NCBI GenBank assembly: GCA_963745915.1
Contig: CAVUZA010000002.1
Location: forward strand, 2,462,573 to 2,526,572
DNA length: 64,000 nt
Direction: 5' to 3'
Origin: VRUE01 sp963745915
GTDB lineage: Bacteria; Actinomycetota; Thermoleophilia; Solirubrobacterales; 70-9
Below the pieces are notes generated by a model that did no database searches, was not told the origin of the DNA, and was given only the letters and a program-made list of their open reading frames with translations. Position 1 is the stretch's first letter; the number at the start of each line of letters is the position of its first letter. A program made the translations under genes and the position numbers. This document shows, piece after piece, positions 23,616 through 33,047 of this stretch.

Positions 23616-26006
23616 TCAGCGGAAGCGCAGCAACTCCGCCTGGTTGCCCACGTACCCAGCCCCGGCACTACCGACGACAACGATCCGGCCATTGCGCTCA
23701 CCCGCAGCGGCGACCGGCTGGAAGGACCTGTGCTGGTTGACGGCCCCGCGCGCCTTGCCGTGCCGGCCGAAACGGCGGTCGACCCCACCGTCTGCACGGT
23801 ATCCGCGAAGCAACACGCCACCTTGGCGCAGGCGTGGGAAGACGGTGACGACGACGAGCCGCTGCCTCCCGCCGACAAGCGCGATCGGCGGTGGACCGCC
23901 GAAAACGCCAGCTGCTCGGCGGCTGAAGGAGCGGATGCGACGACCGCGGGCGTTGAGGCGAACCAGGCCCGCCATCGATCTCTTTGCGATCTCTTCGCTG
24001 GTGCAGGCGATCGCGACGCCGCCGGCAAACGGCACGATCTGGGTGCCAACCGAAGCTTCCTCGCCCAGAATGCGCCGGCGGCCGTGACGACCAAAGCTGC
24101 GATCGAGCCGGCCACTGGGCAGCAGGCGCGCCACGGCCGCCGAGCCCGCCCAACCCGCCACCGTCACCCGTCCGCGCCGGTCGACCAGTGCGGTGCGGCC
24201 TTCGGCGGCGACCTTGGCCCCGAAGGAGGCGATCGCCATGCCGCGACGCCCGAAGCGAGAGAGCGGGCGGCCCCGCCGGTCGAGCCGGTAGACGGCCATC
24301 CCGTGGCGGCCGGCGAGACGGCCGACGACGGTCGCCGAGCCGTGGCGGCCGGCGACGACGCCACGCGCGCGCAGCCCTTTCGGCAGGCGCGCCAACCCTT
24401 CGTCGCCGAAACTTGGATCCGCCCTGCCGTCCGGCAGGGCACGAACCAGGAAATGCCCGTCCCCCCAGGCGATCACGCGGCCGCGGCCCGCCGGCTCGAT
24501 CCGCCCTCGCGCGCCGGTCGAGAAGATGCCGCGACCGAGGCCGAAACGACGCTCCGGTTGGCCGTTTGGTCGGAGGGCGAGCAGGAAGCCGCCGAAGTCG
24601 CGCAGGCCGGCGTCGCCCTCGGCCGCGACCGAGAGGTGGCCGTTCGGTTGGATCGCGAGGCCGGTCGGCCAAACGTTGCCTGGGAGCTGATGCCGCTCGA
24701 TCACGATGCCGCCCTCGCCGAAGCCCGCTTGCGGCGAACCGTCGGCGGTGCGGGCGACCGCATAGGCGTCTCCGTCGCTTGGACCGCCGGCCGCGAAGGC
24801 CTCGCCTCCCGGCCCGACGGCCAGCGCCTCGAGCCGCGGGTAACGACCGGATTCGGGGTTTTCGAGCGAGGAGGGCAGGGTGGCGGTTCCGTCGCCACCC
24901 CCGTAAGTTGGATCGAGCGCGCCCCCTGTGGTGAGCCGCAGGAGGACCGGCTGGTACGGGCACAGGATGGAGCACGTCTTTCCACCGCCCGATTCGCCTG
25001 CCAACAAGATCCCTCCGTCGGCAGACGGCGCCAGGTCGCGCGCGATGTCGTCGGGGCCGACATCGACAGTCGCCGTGCCCTGATCGCCGAAGCCTGTGTC
25101 CGGCGATCCGTCCGCGCCGTAGGCAGCGAGGACGTAGTCGCCGGATTCCTTGTAGTCGTATAGAGGTGCAGAGGCAACGACGATGCGCCCATCGCCGAGC
25201 GTCGTGAACGCCCGGATGCCCCCCTCGCCCTCCACCTCTACTGTCCCACCTTCACCGAATGCCGGATCGAGCCCCCCGGTGGCGGTCAGATGGAACAGCG
25301 TCCGACGGCCACTGACCAACACGCCACCATCGTCGGTCTGAGCGAGCCCACTCGGGTTGCCCCCGTCGAGCCCGAGCTCTGAGTGCGTGAGGACGACACC
25401 GTCGCCGCCGAAGCTCGTGTCGAGGGCTCCGTCCGGCAGCAGCCTGGCGACAGCGACCTCCGGGTTGGGCTGGATGTCGTGGCCGCACGGAGGGCAGTAG
25501 GTGGCGGCCCCCGCGAGGAGGATGCGGCCATCGCCCCCAAGCGCGATCAGCCCAATGTCGAAGCCGACCGAAGCACTGCACCCGTTCTCGCCAAAGCCCC
25601 CGTCTTTGGTCCCCGTGGCATCGAGCAGGATCAGTCCGCCGCGGCAGCCCGCTGCAACCAAGATCGCGCCGTCGGGTCGCAGCGCCAAGCCGCGCCCTCC
25701 GGCCACCACGGTCTCGCCGGCCGAGCCAAACGACAGGTCGAGGCTTCCGTCGGGAAGCCGGCGCTCGATCTCGCGCCGGTGGCCGTTCGCGATGTCGTGC
25801 CACGCGTCGAGGACGAGCCGGCCGTCCGGCTGGATCTCGAGGCCCGAGAAGTGGGAGCCGGCGAAGCGCGGGGGCGCCTTGAAGAAGACCTTGCCGTGCT
25901 TCCCGAAGCTCGGGTCGAGCGTCCCGGGCCGGGCCGCCGCGTCCGACGACGGCGCACTCGCCGCTCCGAGCAGGGCAAGCACCAGCAAGCACCGTGCGAT
26001 CGTCAT
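23616..26006 (-). CDS. Secreted delta-60-repeat beta-propeller protein
   Basis: 796 residues from the ATG at 26006. Signal peptide MTIARCLLVLALLGAASAP, then about a dozen delta-60 repeats of the form GxLDPSFGxxGxxxV...IQPDGRIVVAG (for example PGTLDPSFGKHGKVFF, GALDTSFGGDGVVLT, GRLDRSFGRHGRRR). These fold as beta-propellers. Found mostly in secreted proteins of unknown role. The C-terminal repeats are more Arg-rich than the N-terminal ones. A smaller paralogue is at 38394-39704. Confidence 0.87.
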   Translation of the reverse strand: MTIARCLLVLALLGAASAPSSDAAARPGTLDPSFGKHGKVFFKAPPRFAGSHFSGLEIQPDGRLVLDAWHDIANGHRREIERRLPDGSLDLSFGSAGETVVAGGRGLALRPDGAILVAAGCRGGLILLDATGTKDGGFGENGCSASVGFDIGLIALGGDGRILLAGAATYCPPCGHDIQPNPEVAVARLLPDGALDTSFGGDGVVLTHSELGLDGGNPSGLAQTDDGGVLVSGRRTLFHLTATGGLDPAFGEGGTVEVEGEGGIRAFTTLGDGRIVVASAPLYDYKESGDYVLAAYGADGSPDTGFGDQGTATVDVGPDDIARDLAPSADGGILLAGESGGGKTCSILCPYQPVLLRLTTGGALDPTYGGGDGTATLPSSLENPESGRYPRLEALAVGPGGEAFAAGGPSDGDAYAVARTADGSPQAGFGEGGIVIERHQLPGNVWPTGLAIQPNGHLSVAAEGDAGLRDFGGFLLALRPNGQPERRFGLGRGIFSTGARGRIEPAGRGRVIAWGDGHFLVRALPDGRADPSFGDEGLARLPKGLRARGVVAGRHGSATVVGRLAGRHGMAVYRLDRRGRPLSRFGRRGMAIASFGAKVAAEGRTALVDRRGRVTVAGWAGSAAVARLLPSGRLDRSFGRHGRRRILGEEASVGTQIVPFAGGVAIACTSEEIAKRSMAGLVRLNARGRRIRSFSRRAAGVFGGPPPIALVGGRQRLVVVTVFPRLRQGGVLLRGYRADGGVDRRFGRHGKARGAVNQHRSFQPVAAAGERNGRIVVVGSAGAGYVGNQAELLRFR

Positions 26007-26104
26007 CTCCCCCGCCTTCGCATGAGAACTCCAACCCGGCAGACTAGGGAAGGACTCGGAACCTGTCCTGGGATGCCGCACGGCCGCCGAAGCCGACGCC
26101 AGGC

Positions 26105-27289
26105 TTATCCCCCCGGATCGAGATCGAGCAGGAAGTTGCGCAGCAGCGGATCGGGGATGCGCCAGCTGCGCGGGGCGTGCTGCTCGACGATGCCCGCGTC
26201 GCGCAGGGCGCGCAGGGTGTCGCTGGCGATCTTCGAGTTGAGCCCCGAGTACAGGGTGCTGCCGCGGGCGACGCGGGTCGCGAGCCGCTGGGCGTGACGG
26301 CCGAGCGCCCGGATGCGGGCCAGGGTCTGCTCGTGCTTCGGCCGGTCGGCGAGCTGGGCGGCGCGGATGCCGGCGCTCACGTGCGCCTCCGCCAGGGCGC
26401 GAACGCCCTCGACCACGGCGGCCTCGTGGGCCCAGCGCGCGATCAGCATCGTCGTGCGCGGGTGCCCCTCCCCGGCGGCGACGAGTCGCTCCAGCGCCTG
26501 CGGCTCGACCGTGCTCTCGTCTTCGGCGAGGCGCTCGGCGATTCCGGCCCGCCACGCCTCCGCCGGGATCGCCGGCAGCGGGTGAAAGGAGCCGAACTGG
26601 CTGAGCGCACGCTCCTCCGCCGCGAAGAGATCGCGCATCAGGTGCTCGATCGAGCCGGCGAAGAGAAAGCTCACGTCGGGCGAGCGCTGGAAGATCGCCC
26701 GCATCCGCTTGGTCAGCTGGCCCGGCTCGCCGAAGGGCCGGCGCGGCGCCGCCACCTCCTGGAACTCGTCGAAGAAGAGGACGATGCGGCGCCCGTCGGC
26801 CTTGGCGATCCTCTGGGGCAGCTCCAGCGCGTAGTCGAGGTACCGGTCGGGGTCGCGCTCGGCGAGACCCGGGCGGAAGGCGATCTCCAGCCCCTCGCCG
26901 AGCTCGGCGCTGGCGCGGGCGGTCGCGGTCAGGGCGGACGCCTCGCCCAGCGCCCGCCCAGCGCGGCGCGCCTTCGAGGCCAGCTGCTGGAGGGCGCCGC
27001 GGTTGGCGATCGTCGCCAGCACGAGGCGCTCGGCGAGCTGCGCGGCGTCGGCGACCCGGAACAGGTCGACCGCAACGACGTAGCAGCGTTCCTCCGCGGC
27101 GCGCTCGAGCGCGGCGTCGCAGACGCTGGTCTTGCCGGTCCGCCGCGGCCCGGCGACGACGAGATTGCCTCCCCCGCTCAGCGATCGGGCGACCGCCGCC
27201 ACCTCCTCCTCGCGGCCGATCATCCGCTCGGCCGGGATCGGCGTGTCGGTCGGGAAGAGCTCCCCGCTGCCCTGTCGTTTATTGCTCAT
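26105..27289 (-). CDS. AAA/STAND-type ATPase of the archaeal-ATPase class
   Basis: 394 residues. MIGREEEVAAVARSL precedes Walker A VVAGPRRTGKTSV and Walker B RIVLFFDEFQEV; sensor-like SFLFAGSIEHLMRDLF follows. The C-terminal 60 residues form a winged helix (STLYSGLNSKIASDTLRALR) ending in IPDPLLRNFLLDL. This is the architecture of COG1672-type ATPases, in which the last motif (DPllr.f) is typical. The cellular partner is unknown. The gap to the divergent gene at 27436 is AT-richer and likely holds its promoter. Confidence 0.88.
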   Translation of the reverse strand: MSNKRQGSGELFPTDTPIPAERMIGREEEVAAVARSLSGGGNLVVAGPRRTGKTSVCDAALERAAEERCYVVAVDLFRVADAAQLAERLVLATIANRGALQQLASKARRAGRALGEASALTATARASAELGEGLEIAFRPGLAERDPDRYLDYALELPQRIAKADGRRIVLFFDEFQEVAAPRRPFGEPGQLTKRMRAIFQRSPDVSFLFAGSIEHLMRDLFAAEERALSQFGSFHPLPAIPAEAWRAGIAERLAEDESTVEPQALERLVAAGEGHPRTTMLIARWAHEAAVVEGVRALAEAHVSAGIRAAQLADRPKHEQTLARIRALGRHAQRLATRVARGSTLYSGLNSKIASDTLRALRDAGIVEQHAPRSWRIPDPLLRNFLLDLDPGG

Positions 27290-27435
27290 CAGGTAACTTG
27301 ATACTACCGTATAGGTAAGAAACGAGTAGGCTGCAGGTCGAGGAGTTCGCCGAGGGCGTGCACGTGGGCCAGGGTGAGCAGACGGCCGCTTCGCTGCCGG
27401 AGATCGCCGTGCGGGTGGCGCGGATCGCCTCTAGG

Positions 27436-29187
27436 ATGCGCCGAATCACGGCCATGCAACAGGCGAAAACCCTCTCGGGGCTCCTGGCGCTGCTCATCTT
27501 CACGTCCTGCTCGGCGGCGATCGCGCCGCCGCTAGCGCGCGCCGCCGAGCCACCGCTCATCGAGCGCTGCGTCGCCAACGGGCTGGGCGACTTTCAGGAA
27601 GCCACCGGCGCCACGTTCAACCATCACCCGGAGAAACAGCGCGAATTCAGAGGCACTGACCGCTTTCTCACTTCACTGGAAACGGACATCTCATTCCAGG
27701 GCGTGATCGCCGACCTTCCGGGCTACTGTCAGGGCAGCTTCCATCGCGAGGGCTCGATCAAGCTGCTGTTCAAGACCACCAAGCGCGGCTGGCGGCCCAT
27801 CGTTAGGAGCTGGCAGCCGCTCGCCTGGGAAACACCCACCCTCTACGAACGGACGAATCGGCGGCCCGAACCGGAAGACTCTTTCGACGAAGAACCCGAA
27901 GAAGGTGAACCCCGATACGCAGAAGGCGGTGAAATCCGGTACGCCACCGGGAGCTCGTACAGAGACGGCGGCAAACCCAGCCCTTGGGCCCGCACCGAGA
28001 TTCATCAAAACACGAATACGCTTGGCCTCGGCTGCACCATCGCCAGCCGCGCGCGGGTCAAGTTGCTGATCGTCGACGATCGGACCTCGGCCATCGTCGC
28101 CGCAAGGCTCTACACCCTCCCGATCCAGGTCGAAAGCTGGTATCTGGCTCGCTGCCTCAGGAAGTTTTCGCTCGAGTCACAGGCCCGAGCGAGGAGTTGC
28201 CCCGGGAGCGCCGTGGCCGGAGGCCCCTCCACCTGGCGGATCAAGGCCAAAAGGGTCGGCTGCAGAACGGCACGGGCGGTCGGGCAGCGGGCGTTGCAGC
28301 TTCCGGCCTTCGCGGAAGGAATGACAGCCGCTCGGCGGGTCGGTGGCTGGAGGTGCTACTACGCACTTCGCGGCGCCGCCTCCTGCAAGCGAGGAAGGCG
28401 GCACATCTACGCTCAGCTGCGCGGAGGGGCGGGAGACAAGTGCGACAGGTCGGCCAGTCCAACCGGCGTGAAGTCGCTGAAGGTCCTCGGCACCCCCTGT
28501 TCGACCGGCGCCGCGCTGGCGAGCGCGATCCTGGCTGAACCAGGCAGCCCGTCTCCGGTCGGCAAGGAGATCGACGGCATCGGCTGGACCTGCGCCTCTA
28601 AACAGTTCTTCGAATATGAAGATCTACTGGCCCACACCTACAACTGCTTCTCTGGACGTGCTGTCGTGTACTTCCGCTTTGCAAAGCCGCGACAGCGACT
28701 CGTCCCGGCCGAGCGGACTTCGGCAGCGGCCGGGGTGCTGTTCCCCGGTCAGGGACATGAGGAGCTATTCACGATCACGCCCGCGCTCACATTCTCGGAG
28801 CATGTGAAATGGACCAAGTCCAAGATCCTCCTGCCGCTCACCGCCGATGCGGCCCTCGCGGGGCGCAAGGCACACGTCAAGGTGGAAGTGCTGAAGGCGA
28901 AATGCGAATGGACGAGTGACGCCGGCCAGACCAGCCCGATCTGTCCATCGACTTGGCGGGTCGGCGCCGCGAGGCGACGCAGTCTGGTGCTCGCGAAGTC
29001 CCAAACCATCAACGTGGGCAAGCCCAAACGTCGCGGCAACTGGATCTACCGCCTGACAGTCGCGACCCCGGCTTTCAGCCTGAACTCCCTCGACTACAGG
29101 AAGACCAGCCACACCCTCTCCTTCTGGATGATCAACGCCGCCGCACACTGCGAGCGAAACCCGTGGTGCCACCCGCACAAGAAGTAG
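27436..29187 (+). CDS. Secreted Cys-rich hypothetical protein
   Basis: 583 residues from ATG 27436 (MRRITAMQQAKTLSG); ATG 27454 is the alternative. A signal peptide ends near PPLARAAEP. The body contains a Cys-containing module (WRIKAKRVGCRTARAVGQRA ... WRCYYALRGAASCKRG) like those in many secreted proteins of Thermoleophilia. Further cysteines follow (IGWTCASKQFF, YNCFSGR, KCEWTSD). The second half looks beta-rich. No catalytic motif is seen. Composition is less GC-rich than the neighbours. Confidence 0.75.
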   Translation: MRRITAMQQAKTLSGLLALLIFTSCSAAIAPPLARAAEPPLIERCVANGLGDFQEATGATFNHHPEKQREFRGTDRFLTSLETDISFQGVIADLPGYCQGSFHREGSIKLLFKTTKRGWRPIVRSWQPLAWETPTLYERTNRRPEPEDSFDEEPEEGEPRYAEGGEIRYATGSSYRDGGKPSPWARTEIHQNTNTLGLGCTIASRARVKLLIVDDRTSAIVAARLYTLPIQVESWYLARCLRKFSLESQARARSCPGSAVAGGPSTWRIKAKRVGCRTARAVGQRALQLPAFAEGMTAARRVGGWRCYYALRGAASCKRGRRHIYAQLRGGAGDKCDRSASPTGVKSLKVLGTPCSTGAALASAILAEPGSPSPVGKEIDGIGWTCASKQFFEYEDLLAHTYNCFSGRAVVYFRFAKPRQRLVPAERTSAAAGVLFPGQGHEELFTITPALTFSEHVKWTKSKILLPLTADAALAGRKAHVKVEVLKAKCEWTSDAGQTSPICPSTWRVGAARRRSLVLAKSQTINVGKPKRRGNWIYRLTVATPAFSLNSLDYRKTSHTLSFWMINAAAHCERNPWCHPHKK

Positions 29188-29244
29188 GGATGGCGACCCC
29201 GCCGAGCGCCGTCCGGCGCACTGCGTAGAGACAGCCGGGCACGC

Positions 29245-29604
29245 CTATTCCTCTGCTGCGGGCTCGACCGGCGTCTGCTGGTGGTGCACGAGGCGCCAGC
29301 CGTCGCCCTCTTCGACGTAGGCGCTCGTCATCTCCGCCTCGTAGCGGGTCTCCCCCCGCCTGCCGGCGAAGCGGTAGCGCAGCAGCGCCGCCCGCTCGCC
29401 GAGAGCCCGTAGACGCCGGTCCTCGAAGTGGACCTCGTCCCAGCCGGGCGAGGCGTCCATCGCCGCCACGACCTCCTCCCGCCCCAGCGTCTGCCCGGGG
29501 ACGATCACCACCGCGTCGGCGGCGAGGTGGCGGCGGTAGGCGTCGCCCCCACCGGTGGCAAGCTCCCGCTCCACCCCGAAAAGCCGCTCGGCAAGTTCCT
29601 CCAT
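29245..29604 (-). CDS. SnoaL/DUF4440-like (NTF2-fold) protein
   Basis: 119 residues from the ATG at 29604: MEELAERLFGVERELATGGG, LAADAVVIVPGQTLGREEVV and SAYVEEGDGWRLVHHQQTPV. This length and the closing DGW+LVHHQ motif are typical of small NTF2-like proteins (DUF4440). These bind small ligands or act as enzymes; none can be specified. Longer starts add an unlikely leader. Confidence 0.83.
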   Translation of the reverse strand: MEELAERLFGVERELATGGGDAYRRHLAADAVVIVPGQTLGREEVVAAMDASPGWDEVHFEDRRLRALGERAALLRYRFAGRRGETRYEAEMTSAYVEEGDGWRLVHHQQTPVEPAAEE

Positions 29605-29684
29605 CGCCCTCCCGCTACCCGGATGCAGTCCAGGCCTCACCACCGCCCACCGCGTTCGTCTTTTGTCGACCTCTTCCCGACAAA

Positions 29685-30008
29685 CGGCGAACGCGCCCCA
29701 GCGAGGCGCGGACCGGCGGCGTATCCGACGAGAGCGTGAGAAACCGGCGCCTAGCTATACGAGAAGTTGTAGCTTGAAGCGCCGAGAATCTGTAGTCGAT
29801 ACGCATGCGCCCGCTCTCACTCGCCGCGCATCGAGAGCTCTCCGACCGTGAGCGTCGAAGCCGCTCCTCTCGGGAGCCAGGGACGCCACGATGCCGTACC
29901 GCGACGTGCTGGAGCGGCTCTGGGCGCTGGACCCCGTCCCGGCGCGCGTCGGTCACCTGCGCGCCTTCGCCGGCGAACGCGCCCCAGCGAGGCGCGGGCC
30001 GGCGGCGT
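29685..30008 (+). repeat. Pair of 38-bp GC-rich direct repeats
   Basis: Copies at 29685-29722 (intergenic) and 29971-30008 (inside the helicase gene) differ at one base; both contain GCGAACGCGCCCCAGCGAGG. A CGCGCC/GGCGCG stem lies inside each. The CCAGCGAGG core also occurs in the loop of the palindrome at 18292. The rest of 29605-29890 shows no gene. Confidence 0.75.
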
Positions 30009-31708
30009 CCGACGGCGGCCGACCCTATTGTTGCCCGCCCTTGTACGACGCTTCTCAGCACCCGATCGGCCGCGGCGCGGGGGCCCGGTCGCTTCCCGAC
30101 TGGCCCGAGGGCCGGCCGCTGCGCTCCTGGCAGCGGCAGGCGACCGAGGCGGTGCGGGCCCACTCGGCCGACAGCTTCCTGGCCTCGGCCACCCCGGCCG
30201 CGGGAAAGACAACGTTCGGCCTGCACATCGCCCACCGGATGCTGCGCGCCGGGTTCGTCTCGCGCGTGGTGGTCGCCGGCCCGACCACCCACATCTGCCG
30301 CCAGTGGGCGGCCGACGCGGGCCGCTACGGCATCGACCTGGAGCCGAACCGGCCCAACTCCGACGGGCCCGAGTCGGCCGACTTCCACGGCGTCGCCGTC
30401 ACCTACCAGACGATCGCCGCGGGGCCGGAGACGCACCGCTCCGCCGCCGCCCGCCGGCCGACCCTGCTGATCGCCGACGAGCCTCACCACATGGGCGATC
30501 AGGCGGCCTGGGGCCTGCAGGCCCGGCGCGCCTTCGACGGCGCCCGCTTCCGGCTGCTGCTCTCCGGCACGCCGTTCCGCTCCGACAACTCGGCGATCCC
30601 CTGGGTCACCTACGACGAGGACGGGGTCAGCCGCGCCGACTACGCCTACGGCTACGCGCAGGCGCTGGTCGACCGGGTCTGCCGGCCGATCGCCTTCCTG
30701 CCCTACGACGGCGAGATGGAGTGGCTCTCCGACGGCCGGCTGCGCAGCGCCGACTTCGACCTCGCCCTGCCCGCGACCGAGGCGGCGCGGCGCCTGCGCA
30801 CGGCGCTCAACCCGGACGGCGAGTGGATGGGCGAGGTGCTGCGCGACGGCGACGCGCGGTTGAGCGAGGTGCGCGCCGACGGGCACCCGGACGCCGGCGG
30901 CCTGGTCATCGCCTCCGACCAGGACCACGCGCGGGCGATCGCGGCGCGGCTCGGGTCGGTGGCCGGCGAGCGGCCCGAGCTGGTGATGAGCGACGAGCCC
31001 GGCGCCAGCCGGCGGATCGCCGAGTTCGCCGCCTCGGACCGGCGCTGGCTGGTCTCGGTGCTGATGGTCTCCGAGGGGGTCGACATCCCCCGCCTGCGGG
31101 TCGGCGTCTACGCGACCGCGGCCCGCACCGAGCTCTTCTTCCGCCAGGTGGTCGGCCGCTTCATCCGCACGATCCCGGGGCCGCGGCGCCAGATGAGCTA
31201 CCTGCTGATGCCGGCCGACCCGCGGCTGAAGGGGCTCGCGCACGAGATCGAGATGGAGCGACGCCACGCGCTCGACCTCTCGGCCGAGGCCGAGGAGGAC
31301 GAGGGGCTCGAGGAGGCCGAGCCCGAGCGCGGCGAGCCGGGCGCCAGCTTCGCCGCCCTCAGCTCGGGCGACGCCGAGCTCGACGAGGCGATCATGAGCG
31401 AGACCACGCTGCAGCTCTTCCCGACTGACGACCCCAAGCCGCGGGCGAAGAAGGCGATCGCCCCCGCCGCGGCCGCCGCCGCGGCGGACGACCGCGAGCC
31501 CGAGCGCGAGTCCGCCTACGCGGCCCGCGAGCGCCTGCGCGGCGAGCGCCGCCGCCTGGTCGCCGACGTCGCCCGCCGCACCGGCAAGTCGCACCGCGAG
31601 ATCCAGGCCCGCGTCAACCGCGCCAGCGGCGCCCGCTCGGTCGCCGGCGCCACGATCGAGCAGCTCGAGCGCGGCAACGCGACCCTGCGCCGCGAGCTGC
31701 GGCGCTGA
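29891..31708 (+). CDS. DEAD/DEAH-box (SF2) helicase
   Basis: 605 residues. Motif Q-like LRSWQRQATEAV, motif I ATPAAGKTTFG, motif II ADEPHHMGD, motif III LLSGTPFRSD, and motif VI region FFRQVVGRFIRTI, with the second RecA-like domain preceding it. The C-terminal 150 residues are acidic then basic, ending in a helical DNA-binding-like segment (DVARRTGKSHREIQARVNR). The N-terminal 60 residues contain the repeat-derived GERAPARRGPAASDGG and look inserted. Probably acts on DNA; the specific pathway is unknown. Confidence 0.87.
   Translation: MPYRDVLERLWALDPVPARVGHLRAFAGERAPARRGPAASDGGRPYCCPPLYDASQHPIGRGAGARSLPDWPEGRPLRSWQRQATEAVRAHSADSFLASATPAAGKTTFGLHIAHRMLRAGFVSRVVVAGPTTHICRQWAADAGRYGIDLEPNRPNSDGPESADFHGVAVTYQTIAAGPETHRSAAARRPTLLIADEPHHMGDQAAWGLQARRAFDGARFRLLLSGTPFRSDNSAIPWVTYDEDGVSRADYAYGYAQALVDRVCRPIAFLPYDGEMEWLSDGRLRSADFDLALPATEAARRLRTALNPDGEWMGEVLRDGDARLSEVRADGHPDAGGLVIASDQDHARAIAARLGSVAGERPELVMSDEPGASRRIAEFAASDRRWLVSVLMVSEGVDIPRLRVGVYATAARTELFFRQVVGRFIRTIPGPRRQMSYLLMPADPRLKGLAHEIEMERRHALDLSAEAEEDEGLEEAEPERGEPGASFAALSSGDAELDEAIMSETTLQLFPTDDPKPRAKKAIAPAAAAAAADDREPERESAYAARERLRGERRRLVADVARRTGKSHREIQARVNRASGARSVAGATIEQLERGNATLRRELRR
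31676..31707 (+). repeat. 32-bp exact direct repeat, copy 1
   Basis: The last ten codons of the helicase, ending one base before the end of its stop codon. Identical to 34015-34046. Contains the hairpin GCGCCGC-GAGCT-GCGGCGC. Confidence 0.9.
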
Positions 31709-31768
31709 TCGCCTCGGTCCGCGACGGCTACCAGGCCGCCCTCCGGTCAGGGCGAATTCATGTTTACC

Positions 31769-31801
31769 GCTCCGGTGTCGATACAGGTCGGACACCGGAG
31801 C
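31769..31801 (+). promoter_or_regulatory. Hairpin in leader of ice-binding-like gene
   Basis: Perfect 11-bp arms GCTCCGGTGTC/GACACCGGAGC with an 11-nt loop, in the 217-bp gap between helicase and the DUF3494 gene. There is no T-tract. It could be a leader structure of the downstream gene or a weak terminator. A second small hairpin, ACTCC/GGAGT, lies at about 31855-31867. Confidence 0.5.
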
Positions 31802-31925
31802 AGGCATCCGACTCATGCACCCTCGTCGCGAGGCGGGTCCGCAGGGTTACGGGACTCCAACGGAGTTCGCCGCAACCGCCCGAAGACGAGCGTCCAACTG
31901 CCTGCTCATATCTGGGAGGACACCA

Positions 31926-33047
31926 ATGTCCAACCGCTTCCGACCGCGGCGACGGCGCTTTGCCGGCGCCGCCGTGCTGATGACCCTCGCCCTGGCCGCG
32001 ATTCCAGTCGCCGCGCAGGCCTCCGCTGTCAATCTCGCCACCGCCGGACCCTTCGTGGTCCTCGGCGGCTCCGCCGTAACCAACACCGGGCCGTCGGTCC
32101 TCAACGGCGAGCTCGGCGTCACGCCGGGCACCTCGCTGACCGGCTTCGGGCTACCAGCCGTCGTCAACGGCGCCACTCACGCCAACGACGCCGTCGCCGC
32201 CCAGGCGCAGGGCGACCTGACCACCGCCTACGACGTCGCCGCCGGCCAACCGATCCCCCCGGGCAACGATCTCACCGGCACCGATCTGGGCAGCCTCAGC
32301 CTTACCGCTGGCGCCTACGGCTTCAGCACCTCCGCCCAGCTGACCGGCCAGCTGACGCTCGACGCGCAGGGTGACCCCAACGCGCAGTTCGTCTTCGTCA
32401 TCGGCTCGACCCTGACCACCGCCTCGGCCAGCTCGGTCATCCTCACCAACGGCGCTTCCGCCTGCAACGTCTACTGGAAGGTCGGCAGCTCGGCGACGCT
32501 CGGCAGCACCACCGCGTTCGTCGGCAACCTGATGGCCCTCAGCGACATCTCCCTCAACGACGGCGTCACGGTTGAAGGCCGGGTCCTCGCCCGCAACGGC
32601 CAGGTGACCTTGATCAACGACGTGCTCAGCAACGCCGGCTGCGCCACCGGATCGTCCTCGCCGCCGAGCGAAGAGACCAGCGGCGGGAGCACGACCACGC
32701 CGACGTCAACGACGCCCGCTGCCCCGCTCAAGACCAAGAAGAAGACGGCGAAGCCGAGCCGGGAGGGAACCGCGGTCCTGACCCGAGGCAGGAAGAGCGA
32801 CGCCGGGGTTCGCGCCACGGTTCGCGGCAAGAAGATCAAGAAGGTCGTCTTCACCGACAACGGCGCTCGAGTCGGCGGCTCCGGCCGGCCGCATCAGGTG
32901 CGGGTGCCGGTGACGCCCGGGGTCCATGTGGTGGTCGCCCACGTCACCTTCACCGACGGGACTCTGCCGCGGATCCTGCGGTTCCACTTCCGCAGCCCCT
33001 GGCCAGTGCTCCATCCCCGACAGGGTCCCTCGCGGTTCACCGGATGA
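31926..33047 (+). CDS. Secreted DUF3494 ice-binding-like protein
   Basis: 373 residues from ATG 31926, with GGGAGGA six bases upstream. Signal peptide to AAQASA. The DUF3494 beta-solenoid covers about residues 38-235: VNLATAGPFVVLGGSAVTNT, LTAGAYGFSTSAQLTGQLTL, NAQFVFVIGSTL, and VYWKVGSSATLGSTTAFVGN followed by VTVEGRVLARNGQVTL. A Thr/Pro linker and a basic beta-domain follow. The fold is shared by ice-binding proteins and by adhesin-like exoproteins; ice binding is not proven by sequence. Overlaps the next gene by 4 bp. Confidence 0.92.
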   Translation: MSNRFRPRRRRFAGAAVLMTLALAAIPVAAQASAVNLATAGPFVVLGGSAVTNTGPSVLNGELGVTPGTSLTGFGLPAVVNGATHANDAVAAQAQGDLTTAYDVAAGQPIPPGNDLTGTDLGSLSLTAGAYGFSTSAQLTGQLTLDAQGDPNAQFVFVIGSTLTTASASSVILTNGASACNVYWKVGSSATLGSTTAFVGNLMALSDISLNDGVTVEGRVLARNGQVTLINDVLSNAGCATGSSSPPSEETSGGSTTTPTSTTPAAPLKTKKKTAKPSREGTAVLTRGRKSDAGVRATVRGKKIKKVVFTDNGARVGGSGRPHQVRVPVTPGVHVVVAHVTFTDGTLPRILRFHFRSPWPVLHPRQGPSRFTG

